A DNA stretch of 13,248 nt from Acidobacteriaceae bacterium (GCA_025462785.1 JAOAPG010000083.1:1-13248); one strand, 5' to 3'. Positions 1 through 8,649 are shown, numbered from the stretch's first letter. Numbers and translations: made by a program. Notes: a model not told the origin generated them from the letters alone.

Positions 1-224
1 CGCGGATTTAGTCATTCGGCGTCTGGCAACGTTTCAGAAGAATAACCTTTTGCAGATTATTAGTCCTCTCTGCGTTAACCAACAAATCTATTATTCCGGA
101 AATCTGTTTTGTTATTCAAAAGGGATCGTAGAATGCTGGAGAAGTTTTATGATGTGTAAACTTCATTTTAAGCAACTTGAGAATATAGTTCGCAGAATGT
201 TGAGCATTCGACAAGGAGAGAACA
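1..224. other. AT-rich upstream region of galM, possible tail of a preceding gene
   Basis: This stretch holds no convincing complete gene. Frame +1 is open from base 1 to a TAA at 43-45, so the last 14 codons of an upstream plus-strand gene could lie here, but the peptide is too short to recognise. The rest is AT-rich and probably carries the promoter and leader of galM. A TATGAT hexamer at 148-153 resembles a -10 box but has no good -35 at the right distance, so no promoter is called. A frame-2 open stretch runs through to 247, but its composition is not protein-like and it overlaps the galM start. Confidence 0.3.
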
Positions 225-1373
225 GTGAAGACACGCCGAGAGATTAGCGCCCTGTTACTGGTTGTTCTAGTGACAGCGGCTATTTCCTTTCAGAAGGCAG
301 AGGCGAAAGCGAAGATGCAAAAGCATGTGTTTGGCAAGATAGATGATGGGCAGACAATAGATTTGTACACGTTGTCCAATAAGAACGGTATGGAAGCTAC
401 GATCTCGACGTATGGCGGTGCGCTTATATCGCTGAGGGTTCCGGACAAACAGGGAAAGCTGGATGACGTTGTGCTTGGATACGCGAACCTCGAGGGCTAT
501 CTCACTGACAAAGCGAACTTCGGCGGAACTATCGGGCGATACGCGAATCGAATCGCAAATGGGAAGTTTCAGCTGGATGGCGTGACTTACACTCTCTCCA
601 AGAATGATGGCGAGAACACCCTGCATGGCGGAAGAGGTTTTAATAGGAGAATTTGGACAGCAAAGGAACGTTCGACTCCGGCAGCAGAAGCGCTCGAACT
701 TATTTATTTGAGCAAGGATGGAGAGGAGGGCTTCCCAGGAAACTTGTCCGTCAAAGTTACCTACACTCTTCCTGCGAATCAGAACGAACTAAGGATCGAC
801 TACAAGGCCACCACCGACAAAGACACAGTAGTAAATCTCACTAACCATTCGTATTTCAATCTTTCGGGCCAGGGCAACGGGGACATTCTCCAGCATCAAC
901 TTACAATTCATGCCGGGCGAATTACTCCTGTAGATAAAACGCTAATTCCTACGGGAGAATTGAGAGACGTGAGGGGAACTCCTTTCGACTTCAACCAGAC
1001 AACTGCGATTGGGGCTCGCATTGAACAGGATGACGAGCAACTCAAGCTTGGACACGGCTATGATCACAACTGGGTTTTGGACAAGACGGGAACACCAGAC
1101 AAATTATTTCTGGCGGCCGAAGCCTATGACCCGCAAAGTGGACGCGTGCTTGATGTCCTGACAGCGGAGCCAGGCGTGCAGCTGTACACCAGTAATTTTC
1201 TGGATGGGACCGTTACTGGGAAAGAGGGAAAAGTTTACAAGCGGCGATATGCGTTTTGTTTGGAAACGCAGCATTTTCCGGATTCTCCGAATCATCCTGG
1301 CTTCCCAACAACCGAATTGAAAAAGGGACAGCAGTACCACACTGCGACGACGTTTAGATTTTCGGTGAGATAG
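225..1373 (+). CDS. galM: Secreted aldose 1-epimerase (galactose mutarotase)
   Basis: A GalM-family mutarotase of 382 residues that interconverts the alpha and beta anomers of galactose and related aldoses. The start is GTG at 225, chosen because AAGGAG at 213-218 lies six bases upstream. Residues 1-27 look like a signal peptide (basic TRR, a hydrophobic LLLVVLVTAAI core, then AEA), which points to a periplasmic or secreted enzyme rather than the cytosolic form. Family active-site positions are intact: GRYANRI (R105/R109), NTLHGG (H134), NHSYFN (H208), GYDHNW (D280) and the catalytic-base region CLETQH (E347). The length is slightly above the usual 340-350 because of the signal peptide. The stop codon abuts the next start, so it is probably co-transcribed with the HAD hydrolase. 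The exact sugar is not determined; galactose, glucose, xylose or arabinose are all possible. Confidence 0.93.
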   Translation: MKTRREISALLLVVLVTAAISFQKAEAKAKMQKHVFGKIDDGQTIDLYTLSNKNGMEATISTYGGALISLRVPDKQGKLDDVVLGYANLEGYLTDKANFGGTIGRYANRIANGKFQLDGVTYTLSKNDGENTLHGGRGFNRRIWTAKERSTPAAEALELIYLSKDGEEGFPGNLSVKVTYTLPANQNELRIDYKATTDKDTVVNLTNHSYFNLSGQGNGDILQHQLTIHAGRITPVDKTLIPTGELRDVRGTPFDFNQTTAIGARIEQDDEQLKLGHGYDHNWVLDKTGTPDKLFLAAEAYDPQSGRVLDVLTAEPGVQLYTSNFLDGTVTGKEGKVYKRRYAFCLETQHFPDSPNHPGFPTTELKKGQQYHTATTFRFSVR

Positions 1374-2027
1374 ATGGAGAAGAACGGGAGTGATACAAAC
1401 CATATTAAAGCGGTAATTTTCGATTACGGCGAAGTTTTATGCCACCGTCCTTCGGGGGAAGAGCTCCGGCAAATGGCGAGTATCTTGAAGGCCAACGACG
1501 ATTCGTTTCGTGCGCTATGGGAGCGGAATCGTCCTGCATTTGACAGAGGCGATCTCGCCGCAGATGCCTATTGGTCGATGTTTGCAAAAGACGCAGGCAC
1601 AACGCTTGACCCGAGACAGCTTGAGCATCTTCGAAAACTGGATGTTGAGATGTGGGCCAAGATCAATCCTATTATGGTGGACTGGGCCCAACGGCTACGA
1701 GCCAAGGGATTCAAAATTGGAATACTTTCCAATATGCATCCGGATATGGTTGAGCATTGTCGGGCGAGTTTTCCCTGGTTGAATGATTTTCATTTTCAGA
1801 CTTTCTCGGCAGATGTGAGGATGGTTAAGCCCGATCCGGCAATTTATCGGCATACCCTCGATGGACTTGGAGTTTCCGCGCGAGAGGCTTTGTTCATCGA
1901 TGACCGTGAACCTAACATCGTTGCGGCTCGAAAGTTGGGGATTAATGCGATCAGATTTCTGTCGGTGCCACAACTGAGAGATGAGTTGGAGAAGATGAAG
2001 TTCCCGGTGCTGCCAGCGGTGAACTAG
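1374..2027 (+). CDS. HAD-superfamily hydrolase (sugar-phosphatase-like)
   Basis: A 217-residue haloacid-dehalogenase-like hydrolase, probably a cytosolic phosphatase. Motif I is FDYGEV (nucleophile D17), motif II is ILSN (S119), motif III is K152 in VKPDP, and motif IV is FIDD (D176/D177), with a helical cap between motifs I and II. The usual second Asp of the DxD motif is Gly. The same D-x-G-x-V form occurs in the YihX-type glucose-1-phosphate phosphatase group, so this need not mean inactivity. The ATG directly follows the galM TAG with no gap, and GGTGAG at 1364-1369 is a weak Shine-Dalgarno, so translation is probably coupled to galM. The pairing suggests a role on hexose or pentose phosphates, but the substrate is inferred from the neighbour only. 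No signal peptide is seen. Confidence 0.85.
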   Translation: MEKNGSDTNHIKAVIFDYGEVLCHRPSGEELRQMASILKANDDSFRALWERNRPAFDRGDLAADAYWSMFAKDAGTTLDPRQLEHLRKLDVEMWAKINPIMVDWAQRLRAKGFKIGILSNMHPDMVEHCRASFPWLNDFHFQTFSADVRMVKPDPAIYRHTLDGLGVSAREALFIDDREPNIVAARKLGINAIRFLSVPQLRDELEKMKFPVLPAVN

Positions 2028-2066
2028 ATTCCGCTCACGACAAGACGGCAGTAGCCGGGCTATGAA

Positions 2067-3143
2067 TCACTTTTGGCTGGATTGTCCCGAAGCCCCACCG
2101 GCGCTCGCTTGTAGCTTCTGAAATTCTTGCATCTCTTTAGCCGCATCTCCGGTTTTTCCTTGCTTGCGATACAGACCTGCTAACGCAAAATGTGCTTGGC
2201 CCGCGAGCGTGGTGTCCTTTTCAATGGCGAGCAGCTTTTTCCAAGATTTTTCCGCTGCGGCGGGATCACCATCCAGAGCAGACGCTTTCCCTAACGCATA
2301 CAGAGTTTCTGGCATGTCCGTTTGAAGGTGATCGGAATGTTGCAGGACGGTGCGCGCATCGTGAACTTTCCCTTGCTGCAACAGGGAATCTCCGAGTCGA
2401 TAGAACGCTTCGGCATTGCCGGGTTGGAGCTTGGTCTGGGCACGATATTCTTCTACTGCCTTGTCCCATTGCGACGATCCAGCGTAGACCTCTCCGAGTT
2501 CAAGATGGACCTCGGGCGAATCGGGCCTCAATTGCAACGCGGCACGAAATTCTTTCTCGGCCTGCGGCATTTGTCGTAAGACAAAATAATTTTCGCCCAT
2601 CGCCTGATGTGCGCGAGCTGAATCAGGGTAGGCGGCGAGAAGCGTGTCAACAGATTGCTTTGAAAGAAGGCCACTGGCGCGACCGAGATAGTAAAGCAGA
2701 TCGGGATCACCCGGCTGCTTTGCGAGCGCTATCTGCAGATTCTCAACCGCCTCTTTTAAATTTCCAGTTTGAATTTCGGCGATACCAAGGGCCGTTGCGT
2801 CCTGTGCTTTGGCGAGATGTGGAATCGCTTCTGCTGCATAGCCTTGGGAGAGGAGCGCGTAACCAAGCAATTGATGAGCCGGTGTTAGATCAGGATTTAA
2901 TTCCAGAGCGCGTTTGAGGGGCGGAATGGCAGAGCCGTATTCGTGATTTTCCATGTAGGCTTGGCCGAGGTTCACAAACGCGGCGGTCAGGCTCGGGTCG
3001 AGTTCGGTCGCCTTGCGGAACTCAGTGATCGCAACATCAAAGTGTCGTTGCTTGTCGGCCTCAGTGCCTGCCTGCATATGCTGAAGCGCATCAGGGGACC
3101 CGGCCTGCCACAGCAGCAGAAGAGCCAATGTTGTTTGGATCAA
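2067..3143 (-). CDS. Exported tetratricopeptide-repeat protein
   Basis: A 358-residue protein built almost entirely of TPR units, about ten by eye between residues 18 and 345. Each shows the usual small/Gly/Ala and Pro positions, for example LGQAYMENHEYGSAI followed by ALELNP. Residues 1-16 (MIQTTLALLLLWQAGS) are hydrophobic and look like a signal peptide or anchor, so the repeat solenoid is probably periplasmic or membrane-associated. The start is TTG at 3143. Its first bases overlap the TGA stop of the upstream CRTAC1 gene (TTGA, 3140-3143), and GGAG just upstream lies inside the end of that gene, which argues for translational coupling. The C-terminal tail is Ser/Gln/Gly-rich. TPR arrays bind proteins, and the likely partner is the CRTAC1 protein encoded in the same transcript. 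No enzymatic domain is seen. Confidence 0.88.
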   Translation of the reverse strand: MIQTTLALLLLWQAGSPDALQHMQAGTEADKQRHFDVAITEFRKATELDPSLTAAFVNLGQAYMENHEYGSAIPPLKRALELNPDLTPAHQLLGYALLSQGYAAEAIPHLAKAQDATALGIAEIQTGNLKEAVENLQIALAKQPGDPDLLYYLGRASGLLSKQSVDTLLAAYPDSARAHQAMGENYFVLRQMPQAEKEFRAALQLRPDSPEVHLELGEVYAGSSQWDKAVEEYRAQTKLQPGNAEAFYRLGDSLLQQGKVHDARTVLQHSDHLQTDMPETLYALGKASALDGDPAAAEKSWKKLLAIEKDTTLAGQAHFALAGLYRKQGKTGDAAKEMQEFQKLQASAGGASGQSSQK

Positions 3144-4807
3144 GGTTTCTCCGGTTCTCGTACTTCTAAAAATTGGTCAGGATGAATATCATTCAGCGTT
3201 TGGTGAATGCCCGAGGGCCACTGGATTTCTACTTTCGCTGTTGTTGTCGCGCCCAGCCCGAAATGCAGTCGCTTGTCGCTTGCTGAAAGGTAACTGCCCG
3301 CGGTGGTGGCGAATCGCGTTTGCCCATTGACGATCACGCGAGCACCAAGGCCATCGCGGTTACTTCGTGTGCCTCGGAGCGAAATCACGAGCCAGTGCTG
3401 TTTCCCGCCATGATTCATTAATACCAGGGGATGCTCGCCCAAAGCGGTCACCACGACGTCTTCCCAGCCATCATTATTTAAGTCGCCGAATGCCGCGCCG
3501 CGAGCGGCTATGGGCTGGGTCACTCCTGAGTCTGCCTGCTCGAAGCGGCCGTTATGATTTAGCGCCAGCATAGGTAGTTGAAGATAGTGCAGGGAAGGAT
3601 CGATCTTCTCGACATTGTCCAGCACATGACTTTGCGCGACAAACAAATATTTCCAACCATCGTTGTCGAAATCCTCAAGCCCAACGCCCCAGCCCGAACT
3701 ACCACTCGACAGGGCGCCGAGACCTGTCTCCAGACTACGATAGCTAAATGAACCGTTGCCGTCATAGTGGTATACGCCGTAAATCTCGCGCGGCAATTCA
3801 GTGACAATCACGTCTGGACGACCATCATTGTCGTAGTCCTGAAAGACTACGCCCATGCCAGAGAGACGCCTTCCATCTTCGGAGAGGGCGGCGCCAGCTT
3901 CGAGGCCTAGTTCGGTGAAGGTGCCATTGCCATTATTGTGAAACAGATATTGCTGCATACCGTCGTTAGCGACGAAGATGTCGGGGAATCCGTCGTTGTC
4001 GTAGTCGGCGAATGCCACTCCTAGAGCACGACCTTTTTTTGCTGCGATGCCGGAGCGCTCGCTAACATCGGTGAAGGTTCCGTCGCCGTTGTTATGGTAA
4101 AGAATGCTGGTGGTTGCAGGAAAATCCTCAGGTGGGCAATACGTATGAAAGCTGCCTCCACAATCTTTGTTGTGCTTCGTGTCCCAGATCATGTATCGCG
4201 CTACAAAAAGATCGAGTTTGCCATCGTTGTCGTAGTCGAAAAAACCCGCCGAGACTGACCAGCCGCCACCGGCTACTCCTGCACGCTCGGTCATGTCGGT
4301 GAAAGTGCCATTGCCGTTGTTGTGATACAAGATATTTTTGCCATAGCTGGTCACGTATAGATCGGGATAACCGTCATTGTCGTAGTCTCCTACAGCTACA
4401 CCCATACCATAATTACCGTCGCCGGCATTTGCTAAACCGGCCTGTTCAGTTACATCGGTGAAAGTGCCGTCTTTGCTTTGATGATAGAGCCGATTCCAAT
4501 ACTTCGGATCGTGACGATCGAAATTCTCCGGCGCTAGCAGGGGAGAGGTGATTCTTCCACCGTTTACTAAGAAGATATCCAGCAGACCGTCGTTGTTATA
4601 GTCAAGCAACGCCACTCCACCGGGCATGGTTTCGATGAGATATTTTTGAGCAGTCGGAGAATTCTGTAGAGTGAAATCGACCACACGTGGCGGCTTAACC
4701 TCGAACATCGGTGCCGTCAACGCCGCAATACACACGGCTGGCATCAGGAAATAGACCACGCGTGACAAATATCTCAGCAACTTGGAAATTCCTTTGCCGC
4801 CCAGCAT
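3140..4807 (-). CDS. CRTAC1-family protein (FG-GAP/VCBS repeats plus ASPIC/UnbV domain)
   Basis: A 555-residue predicted extracytoplasmic beta-propeller. Residues 12-34 form one hydrophobic segment (signal peptide or anchor). There is no proper lipobox, because Cys26 is preceded by Val. Seven calcium-loop motifs of the D-x-D/N-N-D-G-x-x-D type begin near residues 69, 141, 191, 268, 324, 379 and 442. Between several of them are the family's LYHNNGNGTFTD strands. The C-terminal ASPIC/UnbV domain spans about 471-549 (NRDGLGARV, then FGLG and VEIQWPSG). The sixth calcium loop ends in Tyr instead of Asp (residue 387). ATG at 4807 has only a weak AAGAAG upstream, so a slightly later start is possible. 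It is first in a two-gene operon with the TPR gene and divergent from a TonB-dependent receptor. A role in surface ligand or polymer binding is inferred. Confidence 0.9.
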   Translation of the reverse strand: MLGGKGISKLLRYLSRVVYFLMPAVCIAALTAPMFEVKPPRVVDFTLQNSPTAQKYLIETMPGGVALLDYNNDGLLDIFLVNGGRITSPLLAPENFDRHDPKYWNRLYHQSKDGTFTDVTEQAGLANAGDGNYGMGVAVGDYDNDGYPDLYVTSYGKNILYHNNGNGTFTDMTERAGVAGGGWSVSAGFFDYDNDGKLDLFVARYMIWDTKHNKDCGGSFHTYCPPEDFPATTSILYHNNGDGTFTDVSERSGIAAKKGRALGVAFADYDNDGFPDIFVANDGMQQYLFHNNGNGTFTELGLEAGAALSEDGRRLSGMGVVFQDYDNDGRPDVIVTELPREIYGVYHYDGNGSFSYRSLETGLGALSSGSSGWGVGLEDFDNDGWKYLFVAQSHVLDNVEKIDPSLHYLQLPMLALNHNGRFEQADSGVTQPIAARGAAFGDLNNDGWEDVVVTALGEHPLVLMNHGGKQHWLVISLRGTRSNRDGLGARVIVNGQTRFATTAGSYLSASDKRLHFGLGATTTAKVEIQWPSGIHQTLNDIHPDQFLEVREPEKP

Positions 4808-4901
4808 ATCGCGCTTCTTGACTGTTCGCGTACATGTTTCAATAGGTCTTTACTACTTTAGATTTATCCTACTGCCGTCGCTCACCATGTTACGAAAATC
4901 G

Positions 4902-4940
4902 TTTTTTTAGCTTGACAACGTTGATTGCTCAGAGTCAAAC
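4902..4940 (+). promoter_or_regulatory. Candidate sigma70 promoter of the TonB-dependent receptor gene
   Basis: A perfect TTGACA lies at 4912-4917, directly preceded by an AT-rich run with seven T at 4902-4908 that could act as an UP-like element. At 17 bp spacing the -10 position is TCAAAC (4935-4940), which matches TATAAT at only three positions, so the promoter would be weak or activator-dependent. It sits 36 bp before the chosen start codon. It is also in the divergent region shared with the CRTAC1 gene, for which I could not find a convincing promoter. Confidence 0.35.
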
Positions 4941-4964
4941 TCCCGCTTTCCGCCATACTGGACT

Positions 4965-4970
4965 GGAGGG
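4965..4970 (+). promoter_or_regulatory. Ribosome binding site that fixes the receptor start
   Basis: GGAGGG lies five bases before the ATG at 4976. This supports that start over the in-frame TTG at 4925, which has no Shine-Dalgarno and would put 17 non-signal-like residues in front of an otherwise normal signal peptide. Confidence 0.75.
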
Positions 4971-4975
4971 TGCAT

Positions 4976-7900
4976 ATGCTGTTCCGCAACTCTTGGGCCT
5001 CGTTTCTCTGTGTTGGCTTTCTCTTCTCATCGTCTCTCTTTCTGCAAGGACAAAGCACATATGGAGCGGTCGCCGGCACGGTGACAGATCCATCCGGAGC
5101 CACTTTGGCCGATACGCAAGTCACGCTGACCAACCAGGGCACCGCGGAGAAAAGGACTCAGACAACAAACGCCGATGGAGAGTACTCGTTTGTGAACGTG
5201 ATTCCGGGAAACTATCGACTCGATGTCGATAAGACTGGTTTCAAGCACCTTACTCGGCAACCCATTGAGGTGCAGGTCCAGCAGAGTACTCGAATCGATG
5301 CCGCTCTTCAGATTGGTTCGGATACGCAGACAGTAGAGGTGACCAGTGAGACGCCCCTACTGCAGGCGGAGACTTCATCGCTCGGCCAGGTCGTCGAGCA
5401 GCGCAAGGCCAATGAGCTCCCCTTGAACGGTCGAAATATCTTTAACCTGATCACGATTTCGCCTGCCGCTATTGCTCAAGGCGGATCTGGTGGCACGCCT
5501 GTTGGGCAAAACCCGTTTAGCTGGGGCAACTATCAGGTCGGAGGTTCTTTCGCCAATCAAAGTGCTGAGTATCTCGACGGCCAACCTCTCAACATCGGCT
5601 ATATCAACCTTCCAATCATCATCCCTACACAAGACTCCATCGGCGAGTTCAAAGTCCAGTACAACGATTTGGACGCTGAGTGGGGCAAGTTTTCCGGCGG
5701 GGTAATTAACTTGAGCACCAAGTCAGGAACGAATGCGTTCCATGGCGAAGCGCACGAATACTTGCGCAATAAAATTTTGAACTCGAATGATTATTTCTTG
5801 AAGCGAACGCAACTCTCGACTGGTCTAAAGAATCAACCTCCGCCTTACGTCCAGAATCAGTATGGTTTTGATGTGGGTGGCCCTGTCATCAAAGACAAAA
5901 CCTTCTTTTTCACTAGCTGGGAGCAGTTCAGGTTGCGGACTGGGAAGGTCACAGCTACAACAGTTCCTCTGCCCGCCTTCCGGCAGGGGGACTTCTCGGC
6001 GCTCTTGGCGCAGGGAATCCAACTTTACGATCCGTATACCGTGGACCCAACGACAGGAGCGCGCCTGATCTACGCGAACAACCAAATTCCTCAGGCGGAA
6101 TGGAGTAGAGCGGGGACAACGTTATGGGACAAGTACTTTGTTCCTCCGACGGGTGGCGGAATCACCAACAATTTCACAGCTGCCAGCAGCAGCGGTGGCA
6201 ATAACAATCAATTTGTAGCTCGCATCGATCAAAACGTATCAGCTAACACGCGAATCTTTGGACGTTTTACTTATTTCGGATTGCTCGATCTGCCGACCAA
6301 TCCATTTGGAACAGGACTATGCCAGGACCGCTGCGCTGAGAACTATCACACGAAAGCTTTGGCTGTGGACATCAATCACAGTTTTACTCCCACTACGATT
6401 GGCGACATTAATATCAGCGGGAGTCGCTTCGTTTATGCTCGTGCCCCCATTCTTGCTGGTTATGATCTCACTCAGTTGGGCTGGCCTGCCAGCTACAATG
6501 GGGTAACGAGCGGCCTCCGTACTCCGCCGACGCCGGCATTTCCGTTTCCAAACGACGTAGGTCTAACTCAAGGCAATAGCGCAATTGGCGATCACAATAC
6601 CCAGTACAACGTCACACCTGCACTAACCATGATTCGTGGGAAGCACACATTTCAGGTTGGCGCGCAGTATGAGCTAGGCCTGGACAATTACTTTCAAACT
6701 AATATTGCCAGTGGAGCATTTCTCTTTAGCGGAAGCTGGACGGCGCAAAACGCCCTAAATGGAGGCACGAGCCCTGGGTTCGCCTACGCTGACTTCCTGC
6801 TGGGCCTGTCGCAAAACCAGGGCAACTTTGTGAACCAAACGGAAGGCGCGGCCCAGGTTCCAGCGCTCACTGCTGGACGTCAGACTTATCGAGCGTTCTA
6901 CGGGAACGACACTTGGCACGTTACGAACAAGCTGACCCTCAATCTTGGACTGCGCTATGAACTTCAAGGACCCTGGTCGGAACGGCTCAACCGTTTGAGC
7001 TATTTTGATCCGACAGTTGTGAACCGTACGGTCACGGGTTGTCAACTTTTGCTTTCCGGCGCGCCCAATCCAAACTCGCCCTGCCTTGGAGATGCGTTGC
7101 TAGTGGGAACCGGCCCGAACACAAGCCGGAACAACCTGCCACTCGACAAGAAGGAATTTTCCCCGCGCCTGGGATTCGCCTACAGCTGGGACCAGAAAAC
7201 GGTTATACGCGGCGGATACGGTGTGTTTTGGATTCCAAACTATATCTCGTTCGGGTTGAATCCCGATAACGATGTAATTAATTTGGCCACCACCCCCTTT
7301 ACTGCAACGACCAACGCGGGTCTCACTCCTTACAGTACCTTAGACCGCAACACTTGCACTTTGAGTGGTTCCACCTTCGCAGGTTTCACTTGCGCGTCCT
7401 CAGGACCGTTTACAGCGGGCACGATTCTGCTGCCGCCCGGCCGTGGTGGAAATACTTCAAAGTTTGTAGCGACTAACGGATCGCCAACACTTTCGCCGTT
7501 TCTCAGCCCGAAGCCGGGCTATGTGCAGCAGTACAATTTGGACATCCAGCGTGAATTGCCTTCGGGGTTCTTTGTTGACGTTGCCTATGCTGGCTCCCAC
7601 GGTGTGCATTTGCAGCAATACTCAACCAATATCAATCAAATTCCCGACAACTTTGTAGCGCAAGCCGCAGCTCAGGCCGCTGCCGGCCAAACACCGACAA
7701 TTGTGCAAAACTATACCGCCCCGGGACAGAGTACTCCGAGTAATCCACTCCTCGGGAGTCCCAATCCCACGATTGGCGGAGCAACAATTTTTAATGGTCA
7801 GCTTGATCGCCCCTTCCCGCAGTACACGGCATTGTCTCTTGCTGGCTTTGGCTGCTGCGGGAGCAACTACAATTCGTTGCAAGCTACCGTGACCAGAAGG

Positions 7901-8638
7901 TTTGCAGGCGGGGGTACCATGCTTGTCGCCTACACTAACGCGAAGCTTCTTAGCAATACCGATACTCTCACTAGCTGGCTAGAAGGGTCCACGGGAGGCG
8001 TTGGACAAGTTCAGGACTGGAACAATTTGAACGGAGAGCGATCGCTTTCTTCTCAGGATATTTCGCAGCGCTTAGTTATTAGCTATGTGCTCGATCTGCC
8101 GTTCGGACATGGTAAGAAATTTCTTGGCGGCGTCACTGGAGTCACGAGTAAAGTGGTTTCCGGTTGGGGCGTTGATGGAGTCACAACGTTCCAGCGTGGA
8201 TTTCCGCTTAAGATCACTTGGGCCGGGGATGCGACACCCTTGGAGAAGGCCAATTTGGGAGTCGCCAATGTGCGTCCTAACTCCGTAGCCGGATGTGATA
8301 AATCGGCCGGAGGTCGTCATGTCAACAACTGGTTTAATACTTCTTGCTTCGCAGCACCGCCAGCCTGGGGATTTGGAACCGAGTCACGCGTGGACTCAAC
8401 CCTGCGAGCCGCTGGAATCAACAACTTTGACTTCGCTCTCTTTAAGAGAACCTCGATCACTGAAAGAGCTGGACTGGAATTCAGAACAGAATTCTTTAAT
8501 CTGTTCAATCACCCGCGATTTGGGGCGCCCGGAACGAAATTTATTTCGGGCAACACAAACGGCTTCGGAGTGGTGTCTTCCACGAATCCGGACAGCAACC
8601 CGCGGCTGATCCAGTTTGCTTTGAAGCTTGTATTCTGA
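4976..8638 (+). CDS. Oar-like TonB-dependent outer membrane receptor
   Basis: A 1220-residue outer-membrane protein of the large TonB-dependent transporter type abundant in Acidobacteriota. Residues 1-25 are a signal peptide (hydrophobic LCVGFLFSSSLFL, then QGQ). Residues about 28-113 form a carboxypeptidase-regulatory-like beta-sandwich (GAVAGTVTDPSGA, then NADGEYSFVNVIPGNY). A plug-like region follows, with ELPLNGRNIFNL near 148-159, EYLDGQPLN, and GGVINLSTKSGTNAFHG. The remainder is a long beta-barrel rich in Asn, Gly and aromatic residues, with late motifs FRTEFFNLFNHPRFG and a terminal FALKLVF ending in Phe, as expected for barrel insertion. No obvious TonB box was identified. The gene is monocistronic, ends in a strong terminator, and is divergent from the CRTAC1-TPR operon. 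The substrate is unknown; uptake of glycans, peptides or metal complexes is inferred from the family only. Confidence 0.92.
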   Translation: MLFRNSWASFLCVGFLFSSSLFLQGQSTYGAVAGTVTDPSGATLADTQVTLTNQGTAEKRTQTTNADGEYSFVNVIPGNYRLDVDKTGFKHLTRQPIEVQVQQSTRIDAALQIGSDTQTVEVTSETPLLQAETSSLGQVVEQRKANELPLNGRNIFNLITISPAAIAQGGSGGTPVGQNPFSWGNYQVGGSFANQSAEYLDGQPLNIGYINLPIIIPTQDSIGEFKVQYNDLDAEWGKFSGGVINLSTKSGTNAFHGEAHEYLRNKILNSNDYFLKRTQLSTGLKNQPPPYVQNQYGFDVGGPVIKDKTFFFTSWEQFRLRTGKVTATTVPLPAFRQGDFSALLAQGIQLYDPYTVDPTTGARLIYANNQIPQAEWSRAGTTLWDKYFVPPTGGGITNNFTAASSSGGNNNQFVARIDQNVSANTRIFGRFTYFGLLDLPTNPFGTGLCQDRCAENYHTKALAVDINHSFTPTTIGDINISGSRFVYARAPILAGYDLTQLGWPASYNGVTSGLRTPPTPAFPFPNDVGLTQGNSAIGDHNTQYNVTPALTMIRGKHTFQVGAQYELGLDNYFQTNIASGAFLFSGSWTAQNALNGGTSPGFAYADFLLGLSQNQGNFVNQTEGAAQVPALTAGRQTYRAFYGNDTWHVTNKLTLNLGLRYELQGPWSERLNRLSYFDPTVVNRTVTGCQLLLSGAPNPNSPCLGDALLVGTGPNTSRNNLPLDKKEFSPRLGFAYSWDQKTVIRGGYGVFWIPNYISFGLNPDNDVINLATTPFTATTNAGLTPYSTLDRNTCTLSGSTFAGFTCASSGPFTAGTILLPPGRGGNTSKFVATNGSPTLSPFLSPKPGYVQQYNLDIQRELPSGFFVDVAYAGSHGVHLQQYSTNINQIPDNFVAQAAAQAAAGQTPTIVQNYTAPGQSTPSNPLLGSPNPTIGGATIFNGQLDRPFPQYTALSLAGFGCCGSNYNSLQATVTRRFAGGGTMLVAYTNAKLLSNTDTLTSWLEGSTGGVGQVQDWNNLNGERSLSSQDISQRLVISYVLDLPFGHGKKFLGGVTGVTSKVVSGWGVDGVTTFQRGFPLKITWAGDATPLEKANLGVANVRPNSVAGCDKSAGGRHVNNWFNTSCFAAPPAWGFGTESRVDSTLRAAGINNFDFALFKRTSITERAGLEFRTEFFNLFNHPRFGAPGTKFISGNTNGFGVVSSTNPDSNPRLIQFALKLVF

Positions 8639-8649
8639 CGAAATTGAAC

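Noticed and set aside
50..247. 65-codon plus-strand frame before galM
   Set aside because: It overlaps the well-supported GTG start of galM, has no ribosome binding site and shows no protein-like composition.
2028..2066. Bidirectional terminator between the convergent HAD and TPR genes
   Set aside because: Only a tiny TAGC/GCTA stem with no T-run on either strand; no terminator can be supported.
2192..2917. 241-codon plus-strand frame opposite the TPR gene
   Set aside because: It is antisense to a clear TPR solenoid and has no domain-like pattern.
3140..4807. Integrin or Vibrio/Bradyrhizobium/Colwellia-type adhesin
   Set aside because: The repeats are FG-GAP/VCBS-like, but the C-terminal ASPIC/UnbV domain and length fit the CRTAC1 family better.
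4892..4908. Small ACGA/TCGT hairpin plus seven T as a terminator
   Set aside because: Only four base pairs, no gene ends just upstream on the plus strand, and the T-run lies directly before TTGACA, so a promoter-associated AT tract is more likely.
4925..4975. Upstream TTG start for the TonB receptor
   Set aside because: It lacks a Shine-Dalgarno and would place 17 residues before a normal signal peptide; ATG at 4976 has GGAGGG at good spacing.
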